Notes: generated by a model not told the origin, from the letters alone. A stretch of DNA of 64,000 bases from Microbulbifer elongatus (GCF_020524885.1 NZ_JAIVKJ010000002.1:806001-870000), one strand, 5' to 3'; positions 19,409 to 29,339 are shown, counted from the first letter of the stretch. Made by a program: numbers and translations.

Positions 19409-20314
19409 TCAGGTTGCCGGCTGGTTGTCACTGGGGGGAGTGTCGCTGGGGTTAGTGTCGCTGGGTTGGTTGTCCGGGCTATAGCCACTTTCGATCAACT
19501 GACGGATGCCCCGCGGAGTTTCAACGATACCTTGTTTCGCGACCTGCAGGCGCAGGGCTTTATTGCGGGCGACGATTTTGGGGTCCGCATAGCCGCGGGG
19601 GTGATCCAGGTGGACACAGATTGCATCGAACCGCACGTGGCGAGGCTTGATGCCGGCGTTCTCCAGGCGCACGCCGAACTCGCGGTCGAGACCGCCCCAG
19701 GCCATGCGCTCATCGAAACCGTTGACCTTCAGAATGTCGTCCCGCCAGGCGGAAGCATTGGAGCCCTTCAGGTTGCAGGCCGTCGGCGTCAGCCGATTGA
19801 GGATCGGGGCCCAGCGGGCGCTGGCGCGTAATTTTAGGGTCTTGCGCCGGGTTTTCAGGCCGTTGGCCTTGAGCCAAGCGTAATCGAAGCAGCGTCCGGA
19901 GAGAATGTCTTCCCGGGTAATTTGCTCACTGGTACTCATGGGGAGCTTGAAGTAACTCCCCGAGAGGAAGTAGCCGCGCTCTGCGCGGCGCTTGTGTACC
20001 GCGAGAAAGTCCGCGCGTGGAATGCAATCGCCATCGGTAAATACGATGTAGTCACCGCGGGCCTGCAAGATAGCCTTGTTGAGAATGCGGCATTTGCGGA
20101 AACCGTCGTCTTTCTGCCAAACATGGCGGATATCCAGGCCGGTCTCGTCACGCAGACGCGCTACCAGCTCGGCGGTTTCCGGGCGAGAGCCATCGTCCGC
20201 GACGATCACTTCCAGTGGCGGCTCACTCTGGCAGCTATAGCCCCACAGTACTTTCTCCAGCCACACTGGAGAGTTGTAGGTGGTCATGATCACGGAGATC
20301 TTCATGGCGGTCAT
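19409..20314 (-). CDS. Family 2 glycosyltransferase
   Basis: About 301 residues. ISVIMTTYNSPVWLEKVL, VIVADDGSRPETAELV and DYIVFTDGDCIPRADFL (DGD metal site) are hallmark GT2 motifs; NLKGSNASAWRDDILKVNGF and WGGLDREFGVRL form the acceptor/base region, resembling galactosyltransferase-type GT2 enzymes of LPS and glycan clusters. The ATG at 20314 (MTAMKIS) has GGAA upstream; an earlier ATG at 20338 is in frame. The C-terminus ends in a low-complexity tail built of repeated PSDN/PSDT units. Confidence 0.88.
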   Translation of the reverse strand: MTAMKISVIMTTYNSPVWLEKVLWGYSCQSEPPLEVIVADDGSRPETAELVARLRDETGLDIRHVWQKDDGFRKCRILNKAILQARGDYIVFTDGDCIPRADFLAVHKRRAERGYFLSGSYFKLPMSTSEQITREDILSGRCFDYAWLKANGLKTRRKTLKLRASARWAPILNRLTPTACNLKGSNASAWRDDILKVNGFDERMAWGGLDREFGVRLENAGIKPRHVRFDAICVHLDHPRGYADPKIVARNKALRLQVAKQGIVETPRGIRQLIESGYSPDNQPSDTNPSDTPPSDNQPAT

Positions 20315-20543
20315 GGTGGGAAGTTCCAATGGAATCAAACGTTGTCAGAGTTTACCGCAGGTTTCGCCTGCGGCCCGGGGCCTCCATGGCGCAATCGCGG
20401 CGCATTCTAGGTTTTTTCGTCGCTATCTGCATCTTTTGGGTGGTTTGCGCTCTGGCCGGCCGCGCGCGAAGCGCGTGGATCAGTAGTCATCGGCGTGCTG
20501 CGACTTCTGGTATGCTGCGCCAAATTTTATCGGGTGCCTGAAA

Positions 20544-21443
20544 ATGCACATTTTTGTTTTTTCTTACAATCGCGGCCCTTTTCTTGAGAATTGCATCCGC
20601 TCCATCGAGGCCTGTGCTCCGCAGTGTGGACTGACAGTCATTGATGACGGTAGCGATGACCCGGAGACGTGCCGGGTGCTGGCTGAGATTGGTCAGCGAC
20701 ATCGGGTTGTGGATAAAACCGCGGAGTCGGGGCACAAGCTCGGTGGCCTCTATGCGAATATGCAAGCTGCGTTCGAAATGGCAGCTGACGATGAGCTGGT
20801 GTGTTTCCTGCAGGATGATACCCAGATGGTGCGGTCCCTGACCGATGAGGATTTAGCCGAATTAAGGCAGAGCTTTGACGAGCAGCCGGACCTCGGGTTT
20901 ATTTCCCCCGCGTTTGTACGCGGCATCTCGATTCAAAAGAAGGTGGACCAGGATTTCCGTTTCGACGCAGAACGTAATTTCTGGTTCTGGTACCCGCGCA
21001 AACGCTCCACTGGTACTTGGTTTTCTGCGCTACTGATTGCGGACCCGCGCCGCTTGCGTCAGGTGGATTGGCACTTCGAGGTGGGGGAGTCGGTCAACAA
21101 TCGCAAAGCTGCGAAAATCTTCTGCCGAATGGCGCGTATGCGGGCGCCATTTTCCATGTGGTTGCCCAACGGCAGAGCGTATCGCGGTAAACAGAAGTCC
21201 CTGGCACTGCGTTTCGGTGAGTGGTCGCGCCGCTGTGGTCTGTACCCGTTGGAGATTATGAGTGATGCGCAAGTGCAGGCGCTGAAGACGGCGGAGCCTG
21301 CGCAGCTGCCGGTGGCAGAAACATGCCTGAAAACAACCCGCGGCAATATCAGGTCGCCCTGGGCCTACGACCCCATGCAAGGGGCTGGCTGGCTCAAGCT
21401 GCTGGATCGCTTCGAGCGCAAGTTGCGCGGGCTCTTCTCCTGA
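20544..21443 (+). CDS. Family 2 glycosyltransferase-like protein
   Basis: 299 residues. MHIFVFSYNRGPFLENCIRS and LTVIDDGSDDPETCRVL are the GT2 N-terminal motifs, followed by DELVCFLQDDTQMVR with a DD metal site. The middle (RNFWFWYPRKRSTGTWFSAL) does not name a subfamily. Divergent from the two minus-strand transferases; same strand as kdkA 109 bases downstream. Probably works on the LPS core. Confidence 0.8.
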   Translation: MHIFVFSYNRGPFLENCIRSIEACAPQCGLTVIDDGSDDPETCRVLAEIGQRHRVVDKTAESGHKLGGLYANMQAAFEMAADDELVCFLQDDTQMVRSLTDEDLAELRQSFDEQPDLGFISPAFVRGISIQKKVDQDFRFDAERNFWFWYPRKRSTGTWFSALLIADPRRLRQVDWHFEVGESVNNRKAAKIFCRMARMRAPFSMWLPNGRAYRGKQKSLALRFGEWSRRCGLYPLEIMSDAQVQALKTAEPAQLPVAETCLKTTRGNIRSPWAYDPMQGAGWLKLLDRFERKLRGLFS

Positions 21444-21552
21444 GGCGCGGAGCTTGTGTGAGTCTGGTGCTGTGGGGCTTCATTGTCTGGTACTAGAATG
21501 ACAGAATTTTAATACGACTAACTAACTGGCGCGGCCTGCCCGGATACCTGTA

Positions 21553-22317
21553 ATGAACAGGATGTGGACGCAAGGCGACGCACTGAGGGGATTTCCGGTG
21601 GGGTATCGGCAATTCAAAAATGGGCTCGCTCAGGTCATCTATGACGATGCGCTTGTCGGCGCCGACTGCGAGAAGTTGTTTCGTCGGGACTGGCTTCAGG
21701 CCAACAGCCACTGCGCAACCGTGGAACGGGGCAAGGCCGTAATGTTTGAATACAACGGCGTGGAGCTGGTGTTCAAGCAATATCACCGCGGCGGGCTCGC
21801 CGGACGCGTGGTGGAAAAGTCTTATCTGTACAGCCGCCTGCCCAACACCCGGGTGTGGCGGGAATTCAATATGCTGCGTGAAATGCGCAAGCTGGGTCTG
21901 CCGGTGCCGCGGCCAGTCGCCGCGCGCTGTGTGAGTGTGCCGCCGCTGGCCTATCGTGGGGCCATGATTACCGAGCGGGTACCAGACTCAAAAAACCTGA
22001 CCGAAGTGTTGTGCGAGCGAACCCTGGAGAATGCGAGCTGGGAAAAGCTTGGGGAGTTGATTGCGCACTTTCACGCAAAAAATGTGTACCACGCGGACCT
22101 GAATGCCAGCAATATTCTGCTGACTGGTAGTGGTGATTTTTACCTGATCGATTTCGACAAAAGTGCGATTCGTAAATCCCTGTCCCGCCAGGACGCACTG
22201 TCGAATGTGTCCCGTCTGCGCCGCTCCCTAGACAAATTGCAGGGCAAGCACAGCCCGTTCCATTTCTCCGAAGAAAACTGGCGTGCCCTGGAAAAGGGCT
22301 ATGCCACCGCTCAATGA
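21553..22317 (+). CDS. kdkA: 3-deoxy-D-manno-octulosonic acid kinase
   Basis: 254 residues. ATP-dependent kinase that phosphorylates the Kdo residue of LPS (family knowledge; Haemophilus/Pasteurellaceae and marine gammaproteobacteria with a single Kdo). Visible motifs: LVFKQYHRGGLAGR, FNMLREMRKLGLPVPRPVAA, HFHAKNVYHADLNASNILL (catalytic H-x-D-x4-N) and FYLIDFDKS (metal Asp). The presence of waaA five genes upstream supports the call. Start ATG at 21553 has a weak ribosome site; M4 at 21562 is possible. Convergent with the epimerase, 22 bases apart. Confidence 0.9.
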   Translation: MNRMWTQGDALRGFPVGYRQFKNGLAQVIYDDALVGADCEKLFRRDWLQANSHCATVERGKAVMFEYNGVELVFKQYHRGGLAGRVVEKSYLYSRLPNTRVWREFNMLREMRKLGLPVPRPVAARCVSVPPLAYRGAMITERVPDSKNLTEVLCERTLENASWEKLGELIAHFHAKNVYHADLNASNILLTGSGDFYLIDFDKSAIRKSLSRQDALSNVSRLRRSLDKLQGKHSPFHFSEENWRALEKGYATAQ

Positions 22318-22339
22318 GCGGCAATTCTATTTGCCGGGA

Positions 22340-23368
22340 TCACACGGAATAGTAGTCCCGGTACCACGCCACAAACTTCTGTACCCCCTCGCGCACACTG
22401 GTATCCGGGCGGTAGCCGATGGCCTGCTGCAACTTGCGGGTGTCTGCATGGGTGTCCGGAATATCTCCCGGCTGCATTGGCAGCATTTCGCGAATGGCCT
22501 CATTCCCCAGTGCCTCCTCCAGCGCATCGATGTAAGCCGATAGCTGGGCGGGATTGCCGTTGCCGATATTGAACACCCGGAAGGGCGCATTGCTGGTGGC
22601 GGGTGAGGGTTCGGCGCTGGACCAGTTCGGATCTGCGGTGGCGATCTGGTCGGAGGACTTGATCACACCTTCGACAATGTCATCGATATAGGTGAAATCG
22701 CGGCTGTGGTGGCCGTGATTGAATACCGGGATGGGCTTGCCCTCGAGGATCAGTCGGGTGAACTTGAACAGGGCCATATCCGGACGGCCCCAGGGACCGT
22801 AAACGGTAAAGAAACGCAGCCCGGTGGTCGGCAGACGGAAAAGGTGGCTGTAACTGTGGGCCATCAGTTCGTTGGCTCGCTTGGTGGCGGCGTAAAACTG
22901 CAGCGGGTGGTCTGCCCCGTGATCCTCGCTGAACGGCATGGTGGTATTGCCACCGTAAACACTGCTGGTGCTGGCGTAGGACAAATGCGGTGTGCCGTTG
23001 TGGCGGCAGGCTTCCAGCAGATTGAAGAACCCGATCAGATTGCTTTCGACGTAGGCCTCCGGGTGCTCAATGGAATGGCGAACGCCGGCCTGGGCCGCCA
23101 GGTGAATGACGCGGTCAAAGCGGTGGCGTGCAAAGCAATCGTCGATTGCCGCTTTGTCGGCGATGTTGGCGCGGACGAATTCGTATTCCACGCTGTCACC
23201 CTGCTGGCCTGCGAACTGTTCCAATACCTTGAGGCGGTCTTCCTTGAGGCTGGTCTCGTAGTAGTCGTTGACGTTGTCGATGCCCACCACCGAGTCGCCT
23301 CGTGCGATCAGGGCTTTTGCCACGTGGAAGCCGATAAAGCCCGCATTGCCAGTAACCAGATACTTCAT
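22340..23368 (-). CDS. NAD-dependent epimerase, UDP-glucuronate 4-epimerase type
   Basis: 342 residues, extended short-chain dehydrogenase. [20 protein letters not shown] is the NAD-binding GxxGxx[11 protein letters not shown] holds the catalytic Ser, [15 protein letters not shown] the YxxxK pair, and [19 protein letters not shown] is characteristic of UDP-glucuronate/galacturonate 4-epimerases (CapI/Gla type). It would use the product of the UDP-glucose dehydrogenase in this cluster. ATG at 23368 is chosen over an in-frame start at 23428, because MKYLVTG is the normal family beginning. A terminator separates it from tolC upstream. Confidence 0.9.
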   Translation of the reverse strand: MKYLVTGNAGFIGFHVAKALIARGDSVVGIDNVNDYYETSLKEDRLKVLEQFAGQQGDSVEYEFVRANIADKAAIDDCFARHRFDRVIHLAAQAGVRHSIEHPEAYVESNLIGFFNLLEACRHNGTPHLSYASTSSVYGGNTTMPFSEDHGADHPLQFYAATKRANELMAHSYSHLFRLPTTGLRFFTVYGPWGRPDMALFKFTRLILEGKPIPVFNHGHHSRDFTYIDDIVEGVIKSSDQIATADPNWSSAEPSPATSNAPFRVFNIGNGNPAQLSAYIDALEEALGNEAIREMLPMQPGDIPDTHADTRKLQQAIGYRPDTSVREGVQKFVAWYRDYYSV

Positions 23369-23426
23369 GAGTGTTGTCAGTTCGTAGTAGTCAGTGGGAG
23401 GGTGACTGTCATTGTAGTCAGCCCAC

Positions 23427-23464
23427 AAAAAAGGCCGGCACTATAGCAGTGCCGGCCCTTTATT
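23427..23464 (-). terminator. Rho-independent terminator after tolC
   Basis: Perfect 10-base GC stem GGCCGGCACT/AGTGCCGGCC (23433-23442 with 23448-23457), 5-base loop, and on the minus strand a run of seven T after the stem. Ends tolC transcription before the epimerase gene. Confidence 0.93.
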
Positions 23465-23510
23465 TCTGCGCACTGGATGAGTTATTTCCAGCGCCAGGTG
23501 TTTACCGTCG

Positions 23511-25007
23511 TTACTTGCTGAAGCCAGCCGCGCCGCTGTCGAGGATATGCGCGCGGGAAACCGGGGTGGACGGGTTCAGGCTGGCATCCAGCTGCTGAAG
23601 GTCTTCCGGTGCCAGCAATCCGGCCACCAGTTTCAGGTTCAGGGTGTTGAGAATGTAGTCGTAGAGGGCATTTGCGTAGTCGGTCTGGGCCAGGGCCAGG
23701 GTGCGCTGCGCCAGCAGCACGTCGACGATATTACGGGTGCCCACTTCATAACCTGCCTGGGTCGCATCCAGGGCGCTCTTGGCGGAAATCACCGCTTGCT
23801 CGCGGGCCTCGACACGGCTGGTATCGGTGGTCACGGCCCGGTGCAGGGTGCGGGTGTCCTGGATGGTGTTGCGCTCGGTCAGGTTGCGAATATCTTCCGC
23901 CTGGAACGCCAGGTTGCGCGCCTCGCGGCGGCTGGCGCTGAGGCGACCACCGGTATACAGCGGCATATTCAGGGTGATCGCAGCAATCTTCGTTTCCACG
24001 TCCGTGCTGATGGGCAGGTCGAAACTGTCCTCTCCCGGCACGGAGGTGGTGGAGTCCCCATCCTGGCTGTAGTCCTGGTAGCTCAGCGAGCCGGTCAGGG
24101 TGGGCAGGTGCTCAGCGGCCGCGGCGCGGGCACCGTAGCGCGCCGAGTCGGCGGCGAGGCGGGCGGCCTTGAGGGTGAAGTTGTTGGCCAGGGCAAAATC
24201 TACCCAGGAGGCGCGGTCTGCCGGGTCTGGAGCTGCCACCGCGAAGCTCGGCTGCAGGGGTGCGACCACATCGTGGTTCTTGCCGGTCAGTACAGACAGT
24301 GCGTCGAAATTGCTCAGCAGGTCGTCCTGGGCCGTGAGGCGGCGGGCCACAGAGCTGTCATACGCAGAGCGGGAATCGTAAACGTCGGTAATGGCGGTCA
24401 GGCCCACTTCAAAACGCTGCTGGGTCTGTTCCAGCTGCTTGGCCAACGCTTCTTCTTCCGCAATTGCTGCTTGCAGTACATCGTGGGCGCGCAGGACATC
24501 GAAGTAGGCGGCGGAGACGCGAATCATCATATCCTGCTGGTTGGCGCTGAACTCTGCGGTTGCCTGTTCACTGACGGTCTTGCCTTGCTTGTAGCCGAAC
24601 CAGGCTGGTAGGTCGAACAGGGCCTGGCTCAATGTCGCGGAGTACACGCTCTCGTTCGTACTGGTATCGCTGTTACTGGGGATGGCGAGCACCCCGGTTT
24701 CTGTGAACGTGTAGTTAAACCGCGTTGCATCGGTACGCGTTTCGCTACGTTCGGCGCTTGCGTTGATTTGCGGCAGCAGCGCGGAGCGGCCGAGGTTCTT
24801 GGCCTCAAGGCCAGCGCGGTAATTGGCGCGATCCGCGGCCAGCTGCGGGTCGTTATCCAGCGCCTGCAGGTAGATTTCCCAGAGGGTATCGGCCTGAGCC
24901 TGCATTGCACCGAGGCCAGTACCCAGTCCGAGCACGGCGGCGGCGAGCATAGATTTGAGCGGGCGGCCGAATTGGCGCACGAGGCCCCCATTTGCACTTC
25001 TTGTCAT
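23511..25007 (-). CDS. tolC: TolC-family outer-membrane efflux channel
   Basis: 498 residues with a signal peptide (MLAAAVLGLGTGLGAMQAQA, cut before DTLWEIYLQALDNDP). Forms the trimeric outer-membrane tunnel for type I secretion and RND efflux. Typical blocks: ANYRAGLEAKNLGRSALLPQINASA, TLSQALFD, QQDMMIRVSAAYFDVLRA, LNMPLYTGGRLSASRREA and VGTRNIVDVLLAQRTLALAQTDYANALYDY; the two outer-membrane protein repeats are both present. ATG at 25007 with AGGAA ten bases upstream; a longer frame reaches 25097. Its place near nudF/DUF1249/cpdA/parE matches the usual tolC neighbourhood, here with a pqi operon inserted between. Confidence 0.95.
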   Translation of the reverse strand: MTRSANGGLVRQFGRPLKSMLAAAVLGLGTGLGAMQAQADTLWEIYLQALDNDPQLAADRANYRAGLEAKNLGRSALLPQINASAERSETRTDATRFNYTFTETGVLAIPSNSDTSTNESVYSATLSQALFDLPAWFGYKQGKTVSEQATAEFSANQQDMMIRVSAAYFDVLRAHDVLQAAIAEEEALAKQLEQTQQRFEVGLTAITDVYDSRSAYDSSVARRLTAQDDLLSNFDALSVLTGKNHDVVAPLQPSFAVAAPDPADRASWVDFALANNFTLKAARLAADSARYGARAAAAEHLPTLTGSLSYQDYSQDGDSTTSVPGEDSFDLPISTDVETKIAAITLNMPLYTGGRLSASRREARNLAFQAEDIRNLTERNTIQDTRTLHRAVTTDTSRVEAREQAVISAKSALDATQAGYEVGTRNIVDVLLAQRTLALAQTDYANALYDYILNTLNLKLVAGLLAPEDLQQLDASLNPSTPVSRAHILDSGAAGFSK

Positions 25008-25504
25008 TACTGTAAATTTCCTGTGACAGCTGCGGTCTTCAAGTTTCCGTGGCGGCGTTAATTGTTTATTGCGGCTAGGCACCACATCTGACAACACCTA
25101 GACATAACGCCCACTGCTTTCCTGTAAACCCCGCTTTCCCTTTTATTAAGGACATGGAGCCAGTCTGTAATGTGCTCTGAAGGCAGTGCTGGCTTGGCCC
25201 GTTGGCAGTGCTCCAGAGTTTGAGGAGCCTGTTCCGTATCGAAGACGGCATTCGAGCCTGCGGTCGCGAGAGTGTACCTTCCGGCAGAAGGAGCGTCGAG
25301 GCGACGACCGGCGCAAATTGGTATATCTTCGTTAAACGGACGCGAATGTGCGGCCAGTTACAGAAGACCCCCAGTTAGAGGCCGGCGTGCCGCAATCAGC
25401 GCCACTTACCGGTCATTCTGACGCGCTGGGTTGCACCGCTGGATGCAGGTGGGACGAGATTTGTTCGGGCAGCAAGCGGAATTGCACACGGAATTGGAAG
25501 AAGC
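25008..25504. other. Divergent intergenic region between tolC and the pqi/let operon
   Basis: About 500 bases with no supported gene. It must carry the two divergent promoters. I see a direct repeat GGCAGTGCT (about 30 bases apart near 25,180) and a small hairpin CCTTC-cggca-GAAGG near 25,280, but no clear operator. Confidence 0.5.
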
Positions 25505-26230
25505 ATGGGGCATGAATCCCGGCAGGGCACACAAAGCGAGCAATCCGGGCGCGGTGATGGCCCTGCGCACGGCGCTCTGTGGAAGCGCGCCTGCCACCAG
25601 TGCGATCTGCTGCTTACCCGCGCGCATGCACCGGTAGGGCAGCGCCTGATCTGTCCCCGCTGCGGCGCCACCTTGCACCGCAATATGGATCGCAGTGTCG
25701 CGCATACCGCGGCCCTGAGCCTGAGTGGCCTACTACTGTTTGTTCCCTCTGCCACCTTGCCGCTGCTGGAATTTTCCCTGTTTTCATTCGGTGCCGAAAA
25801 CACACTGATAAACGGTGTCCAGTCCCTGTTTGGTGCCGGCTATATATGGTTGGCCTCGCTGGTGCTCTTTTGCAGTGTGGTGGCGCCGCTGGGAAAGTTT
25901 CTGCTGCTGGCGTTTATCAGCTGGGGCAGTGCCTGGGCACGCATGGCAAAGCCGGTGGCCCGGGCCCTGCGCTGGTATCACCACCTGCAGGAGTGGGGCA
26001 TGCTCGATGTGTATATGCTCGGCATTCTCGTCGCGCTGGTGAAAATGTCGGATCTGGGCAAGATGTCGGTTGAACCCGGCCTCTACTGTTTCGTGGCCAT
26101 GATGGTTGTATCCAGCGCGGCCACGGTGTCGTTTGATGCGGAAACCGTGTGGGCGCGCATTGCCCGCCATAGGGCGGATGCTGGTAAAGCGGGTGTCGGT
26201 AATGGGGCGGAAGCGGAGGGTGCACAGTGA
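25505..26230 (+). CDS. PqiA/LetA-domain membrane protein, first half
   Basis: 241 residues. An N-terminal zinc-ribbon-like pair (CHQC...CPRC) precedes four hydrophobic segments including GLLLFVPSATLPLLEFSL and WGMLDVYMLGILVALVKM, the signature of one PqiA (LetA) domain. In E. coli, PqiA/LetA has two such domains fused in ~420 residues; here the second is a separate gene overlapping by 4 bases (GTGA). Together with the MCE protein it should be an inner-membrane part of a lipid-transport bridge to the outer membrane. GGAAG ahead of the ATG. Confidence 0.9.
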   Translation: MGHESRQGTQSEQSGRGDGPAHGALWKRACHQCDLLLTRAHAPVGQRLICPRCGATLHRNMDRSVAHTAALSLSGLLLFVPSATLPLLEFSLFSFGAENTLINGVQSLFGAGYIWLASLVLFCSVVAPLGKFLLLAFISWGSAWARMAKPVARALRWYHHLQEWGMLDVYMLGILVALVKMSDLGKMSVEPGLYCFVAMMVVSSAATVSFDAETVWARIARHRADAGKAGVGNGAEAEGAQ

Positions 26231-26898
26231 ACCGACCGGCGCGTGCTTTGTCTCAGGGGTTCTGGACCTGCCTCGGTTGCCGCAACCTGGTGCGAGCACC
26301 ACAGGCGGACTCCTGCCTGTGCCCCCGCTGTGGTGCCCGCATGCACGGTCGTGTGGACGGTAGCATTATGCTGACCTGGGCGCTGACCATCACCGGTGCC
26401 CTTCTATTGATACCGGCGAATGTTCTGCCGGTGATGACGGTGATCTATCTGGGCTCTGGCGACCCGAGTACCATTGTCGGCGGCACCCTGGAGCTGTACC
26501 ACGCCGGCCTGTGGGGCATTGCGTTGATCGTGTTTGTAGCGAGTATTGCGGTGCCGGTGATGAAGCTGGTTGGGCTGGTGATCCTGTGCCTGATCGTACA
26601 GCGGCGCTGGGATGTATCGCCCCGCCAGGCCATGCGTATTTACCGCGTGGTCAATGCAATTGGGCGCTGGTCACTGCTGGACCTGTTTATGATCTCTATC
26701 CTGGTCGCGCTGGTAGACATGGGAGCCATCGCGGAAGTCGCCGCCGGTGCTGGCAGCACCGCGTTTGCCACCGTAGTGGTGGTGACCATGCTGGCGGTGC
26801 GGGCATTTGATCCGCGCCTGGTCTGGGACGTATACGAAGAAAAAGTAACCGCTGCCAGCGCGCATGCGGAAGGAAACTCTCACGGGGAGAATGGATGA
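26227..26898 (+). CDS. PqiA/LetA-domain membrane protein, second half
   Basis: 223 residues. Again a Cys-pair ribbon (CLGC...CPRC), then hydrophobic segments with ALLLIPANVLPVMTVIYLG and GRWSLLDLFMISILVALVDM, matching the second PqiA domain. Starts with GTG at 26227 inside the preceding stop (4-base overlap) and itself overlaps the start of the MCE gene by 4 bases (ATGA), so the three are translationally coupled. Split of a usually fused protein rather than a broken gene, because both halves have complete ribbons and membrane parts. Confidence 0.9.
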   Translation: MNRPARALSQGFWTCLGCRNLVRAPQADSCLCPRCGARMHGRVDGSIMLTWALTITGALLLIPANVLPVMTVIYLGSGDPSTIVGGTLELYHAGLWGIALIVFVASIAVPVMKLVGLVILCLIVQRRWDVSPRQAMRIYRVVNAIGRWSLLDLFMISILVALVDMGAIAEVAAGAGSTAFATVVVVTMLAVRAFDPRLVWDVYEEKVTAASAHAEGNSHGENG

Positions 26899-29255
26899 GC
26901 GAGCCGCCGATGCAATACGACGCCCCGCCCGAAGGGGTGGCGCGCCGCAGTCGCGGTCTCTCGCTGGTCTGGCTGTTGCCGTTGATCGCGGCATTTATTG
27001 CCGTATGGCTGCTGTACAAGGATTTCACCCAGGGGGATATTCGCGCCACCATCCTGTTTTCCACCGGCGACGGCCTGGTAAAGGGCAAGACCGCGGTGAA
27101 ATACTCCGGGGTGGAAATCGGCGTGGTGAACGACTTCCGCCTGGTGCCCAATGCCAAGGAGCTGAACGGGCAGGACGGTGTGCTGGCCGAGGTGTCATTC
27201 AATCGCAGCGCCGCCTACCTGCTCACACAGGGCAGCAAGTTCTGGCTGGTGAAGCCGGAGGTCTCCCTGACCGGTGTGCGTGGGCTGGAAACCCTGGTAT
27301 CTGGCAACTACATCGCTATCGAGCCGGGCAGTGGCGCCTCGCAAAAACACTTTGTTGCGGTCCCCGAGCCTCCGGCCTACGTACGCGGCGACGGGTTGCG
27401 GGTGACACTCAGGTCGCCGCGGCTGGCATCGCTCAGTCGCGGCTCGCCGGTGTATTTCCGTCAGCTAGAAGTAGGGCAGGTAGAGAGCTACCGCCTCGCG
27501 GAAGACGCCAGCGGGGTAGAGATCGGGCTGTTTATCCGCCGTGAGTACGCGGACCTGGTACATCGGGGCAGTCGTTTCTGGAACGCGTCCGGGGTTTCGA
27601 TCCAGGGCGGCATCAGTGGTGTCACTGTAGAGCTGGAATCCCTCGCTTCGCTGATTGCCGGCGGGGTCAGTTTTTATACCCCGCCGTCGCAAAAACACAC
27701 GCCAAAAGCCGAGGATGGCAACGAGTTCAAGCTCTACAAGAGTTTTGCCGAGGCTGACGCCGGTATTCCCATTACGCTCAATTTCGATCGCGGTGTGAAC
27801 CTCACGGAAGGGTCCACCCAGGTCATCTACCAGGGGATCAAGGTAGGCGAAGTGAGCGGGGTTAAGGCCAACAGCCAGATTGACGGTATGGAAGTCAAAG
27901 TGCTGATGGACCCGATCACCGACGACCTGCTGACCGAGAACACGCGTTTCTGGCTGGCGCCTCCCACCCTGGATTTCACTTCCGGGGTCGACGACCTGCT
28001 AAAAGGTAACCGCATCGAGGTGGATCTGCGCACGGGAAATCGCTCGCTGCGGACCTTCGATGCCGCGAGCTCGCCACCGCCGCGGGACGAGCGCACCCCG
28101 GGCCTGCACCTGAAACTCACCGCGAGAAATACCGGTTCAATCCAGCGCGGGGCCTCGGTGTACTACCGCCAGATGGAGGTGGGCCGGGTGCAGGGTATGG
28201 AACTGCAAAGCGATGGTTCCCGTGTTGTCGTATACGTGGTTATTGAGCCCCGTTATGCACATCTGGTTAACAGCGACAGCCGTTTCTGGAATGTGAGCGG
28301 TGTGCGTGCCAGTGCCAGTCTTAAAGGGGTGGAGGTAGAGACAGACTCCCTGCTGTCGGTAGTGCGCGGTGGTATCGCGTTTGGCAGTGGGCCTCATCAC
28401 AGTAAAAACGCCGAGCGTGCGCGCACCGGCGACAGCTTCCGCTTGTACAGCAGCCGCGAAGATGCGCTGGAAGAAGGGATAAATATCTATATCGATCTCA
28501 CCGGCGACGAGGGGCTGAAAGAAGGGGCGCCACTGCGCTATCGCGGGATTCAGGTGGGTGAAATCACCCGCCTGCGCCTGAACTATGAGCTCGATGGCGT
28601 GCGCGCAAGAGCGCGTTTGTACCGGCGGGCAGAGCGCTTCGCCCGCACCGGCACCCGCATGTGGGTAGTTGGGCCAAAAATTGGCCTGGGCGGTGTGGAT
28701 AACCTGGATACGCTGATTACGGGGCCCTTTCTGGAGCTGGAGCCTGGGCTGGGTAACGAACCACAGACAGAGTTTGTCGCTTTCCCTGTCAAGCCCAAGC
28801 CGGATCTGGCGGACACCATGATGATGCCCGGCCTGGCGCTGATCCTGAATGCCCCGAGGCGAGGTTCCCTCAAGCGCGGTAGCCCGGTGTATTACCGTCA
28901 GGTGAAGGTCGGGCAGGTGACCGGTTACCAGCTGGGGGAACTGGCGGACCGGGTTTACATCTATGTTTATATAGAGCCGGAGTTCCGCACCCTGGTGCGG
29001 GAGCACAGTAAATTCTGGAATGCCAGCGGCGTGGATGTGAATTTTGGCGTGATGACCGGTCTGGACGTACACACCGAGTCCGCCCAGGCCCTGCTGGCTG
29101 GCGGTATTGCCTTCGCCACGCCAGGCAATGAGGAGATGGGCCTTGAAGTGGAGTCCGGCAGCCACTATCCACTCTACGGTAAGCCCGAAGATGAGTGGTT
29201 GTTGTGGAGCCCGAAGATCGAGCTGTACCCGGCACTGGAAGACAGTTTCAAATAA
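26895..29255 (+). CDS. MCE-domain lipid-transport protein (PqiB/LetB-like, six MCE domains)
   Basis: 786 residues. One membrane anchor (about residues 22-40), then six MCE repeats beginning near residues 47, 167, 291, 412, 528 and 655. Each has the strand-turn pattern such as RGSPVYFRQLEVGQVESYRL or EGAPLRYRGIQVGEITRLRL. Stacked hexameric MCE rings form a periplasmic tunnel for phospholipids between the membranes. E. coli PqiB has three and LetB (YebT) seven; six is in between. Operon with the two PqiA-domain genes upstream and probably with the two lipoprotein genes downstream. Confidence 0.93.
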   Translation: MSEPPMQYDAPPEGVARRSRGLSLVWLLPLIAAFIAVWLLYKDFTQGDIRATILFSTGDGLVKGKTAVKYSGVEIGVVNDFRLVPNAKELNGQDGVLAEVSFNRSAAYLLTQGSKFWLVKPEVSLTGVRGLETLVSGNYIAIEPGSGASQKHFVAVPEPPAYVRGDGLRVTLRSPRLASLSRGSPVYFRQLEVGQVESYRLAEDASGVEIGLFIRREYADLVHRGSRFWNASGVSIQGGISGVTVELESLASLIAGGVSFYTPPSQKHTPKAEDGNEFKLYKSFAEADAGIPITLNFDRGVNLTEGSTQVIYQGIKVGEVSGVKANSQIDGMEVKVLMDPITDDLLTENTRFWLAPPTLDFTSGVDDLLKGNRIEVDLRTGNRSLRTFDAASSPPPRDERTPGLHLKLTARNTGSIQRGASVYYRQMEVGRVQGMELQSDGSRVVVYVVIEPRYAHLVNSDSRFWNVSGVRASASLKGVEVETDSLLSVVRGGIAFGSGPHHSKNAERARTGDSFRLYSSREDALEEGINIYIDLTGDEGLKEGAPLRYRGIQVGEITRLRLNYELDGVRARARLYRRAERFARTGTRMWVVGPKIGLGGVDNLDTLITGPFLELEPGLGNEPQTEFVAFPVKPKPDLADTMMMPGLALILNAPRRGSLKRGSPVYYRQVKVGQVTGYQLGELADRVYIYVYIEPEFRTLVREHSKFWNASGVDVNFGVMTGLDVHTESAQALLAGGIAFATPGNEEMGLEVESGSHYPLYGKPEDEWLLWSPKIELYPALEDSFK

Positions 29256-29339
29256 TCCGGATTTTTGTATCTATTACCGGGAATCTGCATAGAACTCATG
29301 GGAAACTTACCTGAGAATCACACGAAATAGGGAGAACGG

